DNA from: Notospermus geniculatus
Taxonomy: Eukaryota; Nemertea; Pilidiophora; Heteronemertea; Lineidae
DNA length: 64,000 bases
Assembly: GCA_002633025.1 (NCBI GenBank)
Contig: NMRB01000892.1
Span: 80,112-144,111 of the forward strand
Direction of reading: 5' to 3'
Below are positions 58,523 to 64,000 of this stretch, piece by piece. How positions within the stretch are numbered: position 1 is the stretch's first letter; each line of letters begins with the position of its first letter. A program made the translations under genes and the position numbers. Below the pieces are notes generated by a model, which saw only the letters and a list, made by a program, of their open reading frames with translations, was not told the origin of the DNA and made no database searches.

Positions 58523-60436
58523 CTACTGTGCAGATGCAGGGGCTTGGGTTTGATTCGTCTGTGTAGAAGCTGGAGGCTGTGGTGGTTGGCTGGATACGGT
58601 CTGCACGGTTTGTCCTTGTGTTTGATTATTCGTGCCTCCAGCACCGTAGACAGTGTCATATGATGGTGGGGGACCGAAGGACTGGAATTGGTAGGATGCG
58701 GGGTAGGTCTGGTATTGAAAACCTTCTGCTGTGTACGCAGGTGGTTTGGGTTGACCTGCACCTTGTGGATATAATGAACCCTGCACTGAAAGAAAGAGAG
58801 GAAAAATATACGAGTTGATACTATTTAATGCAAAATATGCCAACATAATCACCGAGGTCTGGAGCATACTGGCAGCCCAACTGCCCATGGCATAAACTGA
58901 TAAAGATGAAGAACCCTGGAACCCAAAGCTATGACTCAATGGTCTGCAAAAGAGGTGAGATGAGCTTACCTGATCTTTCTGTTGGTGCCTGTAACACCAC
59001 CCCTCGACTGCCACCCGTAGGAGACATGGTTGTTCTGGTGGTGCTCGACATGATAATTGGTCGCTGATAGTATCGGTTTCTGAACCAATAACCACCACCA
59101 GAGCAGAACAAGAGGGCAAGAATTATACACAACCTGGAAAAGCAATGAATGGGATCATAATCAGTTGTTTTCAATGGATTTCTATTGGCTCAGTCTTGAT
59201 GAGTCCAGGCCTGTTAATCACTCAATCTACTCTTGTCTTAAAACCTTTGTCCCGCATTCTGAAGTGCACTATAGAAGTTGAGGTCACAGGTCAAAGTTCA
59301 GGTCACACAGGAACCAGGATAGCTGCATTTTAGAGATAATTATAAAGGCAAGGACACTCTCATGCTGGCAAGATCATTTAGCCACCAGCTGATGATGGTC
59401 ATGTAGGCCCAAATCTTGAAAGAATTAGAATTAAGGACATGATGAGGGCCTTAAAAAATTGATGTCAATGAAACAAAGAGATCATGAATAAATAATATTC
59501 ACTTCTCAACAGGCATAAAAAATCTTCAGGATGAGAGGATTTAATATAAGAAGCTATAAACGTACCAAAAATACCAAAGTCTGTAAAAAGAAACCACAGT
59601 TTGGCAACAGGCAGGTCCACAGCAATACTGGTTGACACCGCAACTGAAAAGGAGGAATCTGGCTTGTTACAATCTACTTATTAAAATACCCCGATATTCA
59701 TGATAATTAATCCCCCTCCCCATGCTCCAGCCTAGTGCTCAGCCTTGCCTGCTGATCAATTCAATCCACAACACGAATTTACAATTGGAATGGAATCAAT
59801 GAAAAATTAATCAGGCTAGGGCAGACCCCTGCCAATTAAAATTCCAGGTAGGCCTAGCTTTATCCAGCTAGCCTAGGTAAGGCGACACCCGTACGCCTAG
59901 CTAGGCACCGAGGGTAGCCTAAGAAGCCCCGCCCCCACCCTACGACATAGGCCTACGTCGGTACGGCGATGATCGGTCGGTCGGTCGTAGGGGGGTCAGC
60001 AGAGGAACTAACATGACTACCGGTAATTTTATTACTTACTAGAAATATTTAGTGTAGCCATAACCATTATACCAGCATGTTCTGCATTCAGCCTGAAAGG
60101 AGAGAAAAAAGATCACTGACAGTGATGATCAACAGAGTCGATGGAGTTACACTGCTGTATGTAATGCACGCGCGTCATGTACGTAGTTATACAGAACGTC
60201 AGAACACTGTACACTACAGCATGTAGGCCTACAGTGCACGCCAATGTTCCACCACTGAAAACTGATGAGTTGAGGTTGAGAGCAGGAGCAGGAGGACTCT
60301 TACATACACAACATATTGAGAAAAATACGAGCTTTTCACGGCAACATCTATTGTGAAGAAATGAAGTACATACCTCGATAAAACAAAGCAATATCAAAAG
60401 AAGGAAAAAAATTCGGGTTAATGTGGCGTTTGCCAT
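58523..60436 (-). CDS. VOPP1-like single-span membrane protein with PPxY motifs
   Basis: VOPP1 (ECOP) and WBP1 proteins are small single-span proteins of endolysosomal membranes whose PPxY motifs bind WW domains, for example of NEDD4-type ligases. Exons: 60374-60436, 60040-60092, 59566-59643, 58970-59133 and 58523-58785, giving 206 residues. Residues 1-21 are a signal peptide (LLLILLCFIE). Next is a cysteine-rich ectodomain: CRTCWYNGYGYTKYFYCG, YCCGPACC, then YRLWYFW, closely like VOPP1 CCGSRCC...RLWYFW. The span is LCIILALLFCSGGGYWF with a basic flank, and the proline-rich tail contains PPAY and PPSY. The intron after WYFW is phase 2, as in the divergent neighbour. The resemblance to VOPP1 is stronger than to WBP1, but the tail is not alignable by eye. 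Confidence 0.8.
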
Positions 60437-60757
60437 TGTTTGGAAAACTTTCAGCTTCTCATCGAATGCTAACTTGCGCCGTGTTATTTATTTCTCGTCC
60501 TTCACCTTTTCGCGAGATATCACGAGATCAGCTGTTCAATCGAATAGACTGTACCCCCACTGGCACTCATCCTCACTCACTTGAAAGTGCGTGTCATTCC
60601 AAATTTTCCATCTATCTGATCTCATTATCATGAACTTTGAAATAAATTCCACTGATATCAACTTAAATGTTACAAATTAGTGATTTCATCGATGCACTTA
60701 CACCTTACTTATTGTCAGTGCGTTTGATGGAACAGCCATGCACATAGGGCCTGTACA
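60437..60757. promoter_or_regulatory. Bidirectional promoter region of the VOPP1-like/WBP1-like pair
   Basis: Only 321 bases separate the two start codons. CpG dinucleotides are present (TTCGCGAGATATCACGAGATC near 60510) without TATA boxes. Shared regulation of the pair is likely from geometry alone. Confidence 0.45.
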
Positions 60758-63700
60758 ATGTTCAAGATGGCAGTCAGAGGGGAAGTTTTCACCCTTTCCT
60801 GGTCAATTATATTCACTTTTACAATATCTAAGGTGCGTAAACAATGTGTATAGAGATGCAGCTATACGAACAAGGTTGATATGTGTTTAACTAGCTGGTG
60901 TCATTGCATGATTTACACCACAGTTGATTCCACGACCGACATAGAAAAAATAAAAAGAACCTGTCTGTGCAGTGGTGTGCAACCAACAGTGCACTGACAC
61001 TGTGCTGTGTGTCGTGTTAGGTATAAAATACACATACAAACACATACACACAGACAGTCACAATGTCACCTGTAACATGACTGACTGTAGTGTAAGCTGC
61101 TCAGCAGCTGAGCCAGCAGCGCCACAGTTTCAGGGTTCTCGCCAGGAATTTGGGTCAGCATGTCGCATCAGTCATGTCAATTGCCCGACCAGGAAAGCCT
61201 GTTTGGGAGGTCCGTTTGTGTGTGTCCGCGCGCCTGAAACCCACAGCGGGAGGGGTGGGTATCTCCCCATGAAAATTTTGAAAATTGAGATGTGCGGTGA
61301 TACGATATGCCGCGTTTTCCCACAAATTTTTGATGAAATAAACCGTCCAATATCGGCTGTTTTTATGGCGCGATCTAGGGGCCTACATGTAGCCTAGGCC
61401 TGAACAGATATCAAAAACGTTTTCTGACCATGAGATATCACTGTGAAGAAGGCAAGTATTAGTTCTTAAAAAAGAAGAGTAGGCCAATTTTTTCTTAACT
61501 GAAATGATAGTTTGATAGGCCGAGCTGTTGAAAAAACAATGTCTTTGACTTCACTCAACGGCGCGAAAATGATATCCGGCATCTTCTGTCACTGTACCAG
61601 TGTGTGCTCATCATGACAAGTGGAGGCCTGCAGAGCATCAGTCATCGCATCGGTGTGTCCTGATTGCAACAAAAACAGAACTCCAAAAAAGCAGATTCTG
61701 AAAATTTACCTTCACTAAAGATATCTGATGCTGAAATTACGATATGGCACACTGAAAACAATGTAAGAATTCGCGGGCGAAAAACACTAGCCCACCATTC
61801 TCTGATTCTCTCAGCTGACACGTGACCCTGATTGACAGGTGCTTGTTGCCAATGGAGATTCATATCATTAGCGTGGTCGGGGATGTTGTGATGAGACGAT
61901 GACCGAAGACAGGTGTGTGGAGGATCTCACGGCTGACACGGAAGTGTTGCAGTTAGTTTACCGGCAAGGATTTTATTGCACAAAAACAACAATGACAGCT
62001 GACATGGCCAATGGCTGAGTGATGTTTTATCGATTGCCATCGGCATTGATTGCGCTTTTCAAAACAATGTGACTGGGCCTAGGCCTCCGTATATAGTAAT
62101 CAAGCAGGATAATAAAGGCGCTAATTACCCTTTGAGTAGTGTGATGTGTTGTGTTTGGAGTGTGATTGTGTAGCATGTCGATGTTTATTTGAGGCTGTCG
62201 CGGATTTTAACAGGTTGTCGCGGATTTCAACAGCTTGTCGCGTTTTGCGTTCGGTGGTCGGCAGCGTGTCGCAGCGACATGCTGATTTGGCCTGGCGAGA
62301 ACCCTGAGTTTCTGTTTTTTTCATGTCAATTGCCAGTTCTCTATATGCATTTCAGGATTAGGCGGCCTAAATAGGCTGATATTAATGATTTTACATCACA
62401 CAGAACACACGACACAAACACGCACTCGCAGGGCCTGTCTAGGCCTACCGGTACCTGCTGTTCGGCACCACAGATGCCCATGGTGCTGATGATGATTGAA
62501 AAGTACCGGAATAAGATCATATCCACTTCTCTGATTTCCTTGTCAAACCCTCCTCCACCCTTTTGTGTTTGATAAGCGTGATTAAGTTGATTGACATTGA
62601 GATTGATTGTATTGGAGATTAACAGGATAAATCACTCATGACTAATTGCACTGTGATTGTCCACTTAATGGTATCTAGGCCCTAATTAAGAACTTGTTCC
62701 CTTTCCATGCAGTGATGTCCTTCAAATCAGACATAGGCCTAGAGAAAGGGCCGTATTTTAGAACGTTCCTTAACATTAAGGTCCACCTTGAATCTATTGT
62801 TCTCGATGGTTTTACAATAGACTTAAGGTCGAACTTAACTTAAGGAACGTTCTAAAATATGACCCTTAGTGTATACATGTGCAACATTATTGTCCCTTGT
62901 CCTATGGTTTCATTCACCTGATCACAGTGGGAAGCACGGTGTTGCAATGGACTTCAGACCATCACAACACCTGCTGAAACTAGTCTGAAAAAAGGATCAA
63001 GTGATGCGCTGAATGATGAATGAGTTGTTCCTTGATTTCCCCGGATATGTTTCTGGAGAGACCGAGGTAACATTGCGAAGTGATTTGAGCCTGTATTACA
63101 GTGGAAATGCGACAAAAACTTCATATTATATTACAATGTTATTAGTGGTACCATGTGATTATCTCTTTCTGCAGGTTTCTGGTTACTATTGTGATAGCGG
63201 CAGATGTGGTGATGATGAATATTGTTGTGGTTACAACATTTGCTGCACATCCTACATGGTTTGGCAAAATTGGTATTTCTGGTAAGTCCTCCCCTCCCAG
63301 TCTCTGAGCTACTGGTACTCCCTTAGATACAGATGTGCCATACTTTGCATAGTCTCAGTCTGACTAATGCCTGTGGAATTAACATAGAAATCTTTGCGTC
63401 CAGTTTCCATCTGATTAGTTTTGAGTGACTTGATCCACTATGTCACTAACTATGGCAAACTGCAGAGTTTAGCTGCTTGTCTTACTGGGTATGTCCTGCT
63501 TCTGGAGGAGATGGATGGCTGTTGAGAGCATGCCCCTGCCCTTGATATCTCAGTATCCATTGGTTGACACTTGTAAAGCCTAATGTTTCTGATTTCAGGT
63601 GCGGATTGGTGTTTTTCTTGATTATGCTCTCGGCATGTGCCAGTTTCTGGCGGTACCGCTACATGTACTACAGAACAGCTTTGATAGTCCATTCTGGGCC

Positions 63701-64000
63701 GAATTATCGCCAACTTTCTGATGAATCTGATGATCCTACCCATCATGTCCCCCCTGAGGTAAGTCGGCTACTTGTGTATGATATGAGTTTCACCCGGCAG
63801 ACTTGTCAGTATTTCATGTGCCTGATGCTAGAGAACCAGGAAAATGGAAGATTTTTTGAGTTTGATGAAAAGGTCCTCATTTCTCTTTTCAGGGTAATAA
63901 CCATGGGATGGGCAACAACTATGCAAAATTTTCAGGACAAGCCTCTGGTTACTGTGAGCCACCACCTTATTCCACAGTTTCACTAACGCCAAAAGAACCA
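60758..64000 (+). CDS. WBP1-like membrane protein with PPPY motif, 3' end outside window
   Basis: The gene encodes a WW-domain-binding protein 1 relative. Exons: 60758-60832 (signal peptide, [12 protein letters not shown]), 63175-63281, 63599-63758 and 63893-64000 (open at the window edge). The ectodomain reads [21 protein letters not shown], then the family signature WQNWYFW, and a span [17 protein letters not shown] followed by a basic RYRYMYYR stop-transfer. The cytoplasmic part has an acidic SDESDD stretch and EPPPYSTV, a PPxY motif. In vertebrate WBP1/WBP1L the ectodomain CDSGHCC...CC and WWFW are equivalent. Phases are consistent (0, 2, 0). A 2.3-kb first intron separates signal peptide and ectodomain. 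The start ATG is the first after the divergent promoter. Confidence 0.82.
60833..63174. other. First intron of the WBP1-like gene
   Basis: No exon was recognised in 2.3 kb. It holds GTCGCGGATTT repeats near 62200-62250, TAGGCCTA words near 61385-61400 and 62080, and an inverted-repeat element at 62746-62867. Confidence 0.6.
62746..62867. mobile_element. Inverted-repeat element
   Basis: AAGGGCCGTATTTTAGAACG at the left and CGTTCTAAAATATGACCCTT at the right; the inner arms CTTAACATTAAGGTC and GACTTAAGG are partly paired. 122 bases, non-coding. Confidence 0.65.

Noticed and set aside
61000-61400. 141-codon plus-strand frame in the WBP1-like first intron
   Set aside because: No motif, CA-repeat start, and it lies within the intron of a gene on the same strand; not supported as an exon.

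Overview
This is eukaryotic nuclear DNA, most likely from a marine invertebrate deuterostome such as an echinoderm or hemichordate. The evidence is short GT-AG exons in introns of 0.1 to 2 kb or more, animal-specific genes (INSIG, CFAP69, a MIEF1-microprotein-like LYR gene, WBP1/VOPP1 relatives), many TAGGCCTA and TACATGTA words, and many small inverted-repeat transposons. The species is inferred only. The window looks like a draft scaffold: it has one run of 171 Ns, three single Ns (15795, 20501, 57306) and several blocks present twice.

Layout. 1-1911 (+): the 3' part of TMEM19, with an apparent one-base frameshift. 4314-8750 (-): dynactin subunit 2 (DCTN2), complete at 402 codons if one copy of each duplicated block is used. 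9379-9811 and 11950-12382 (+): two copies of a two-exon, 68-aa LYR protein matching the MIEF1 microprotein, with an AT-rich foldback element between them. 15140-25585 (-): a long ankyrin-repeat gene of the ANKRD28/ANKRD44/ANKRD52 (PP6 regulatory subunit) family, with a possible first exon near 30938-30967. 31665-34774 (+): bifunctional coenzyme A synthase (COASY). 38713-40243 (-): INSIG. 43953-52132 (-): the ciliary armadillo-type protein CFAP69 in 18 exons. 53773-56512 (+): a small secreted cysteine-containing protein whose second exon is split by a 1,012-bp inverted-repeat element. 58523-60436 (-): a VOPP1-like membrane protein with PPxY motifs. 60758-64000 (+): a WBP1-like membrane protein with a PPPY motif, running off the end.

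Several genes sit head to head: DCTN2 with the LYR gene, the ankyrin gene with COASY, CFAP69 with the secreted-protein gene, and VOPP1-like with WBP1-like. The last pair are relatives: both carry a short cysteine-rich ectodomain, a transmembrane segment and PPxY tails, and both have a phase-2 intron at the same Trp codon. The other genes are unrelated housekeeping or ciliary functions, and nothing suggests an operon.

The points most worth following up are: the transposon that interrupts the secreted-protein exon with a clean TT duplication; the free-standing, duplicated MIEF1-microprotein-like gene with LYR and LFR variants; three hammerhead-ribozyme-like motifs of a dispersed repeat; clusters of TAGGCCTA at gene 5' ends; and duplicated exon blocks whose reading frames and single-N joins suggest unmerged haplotypes rather than true gene duplications.
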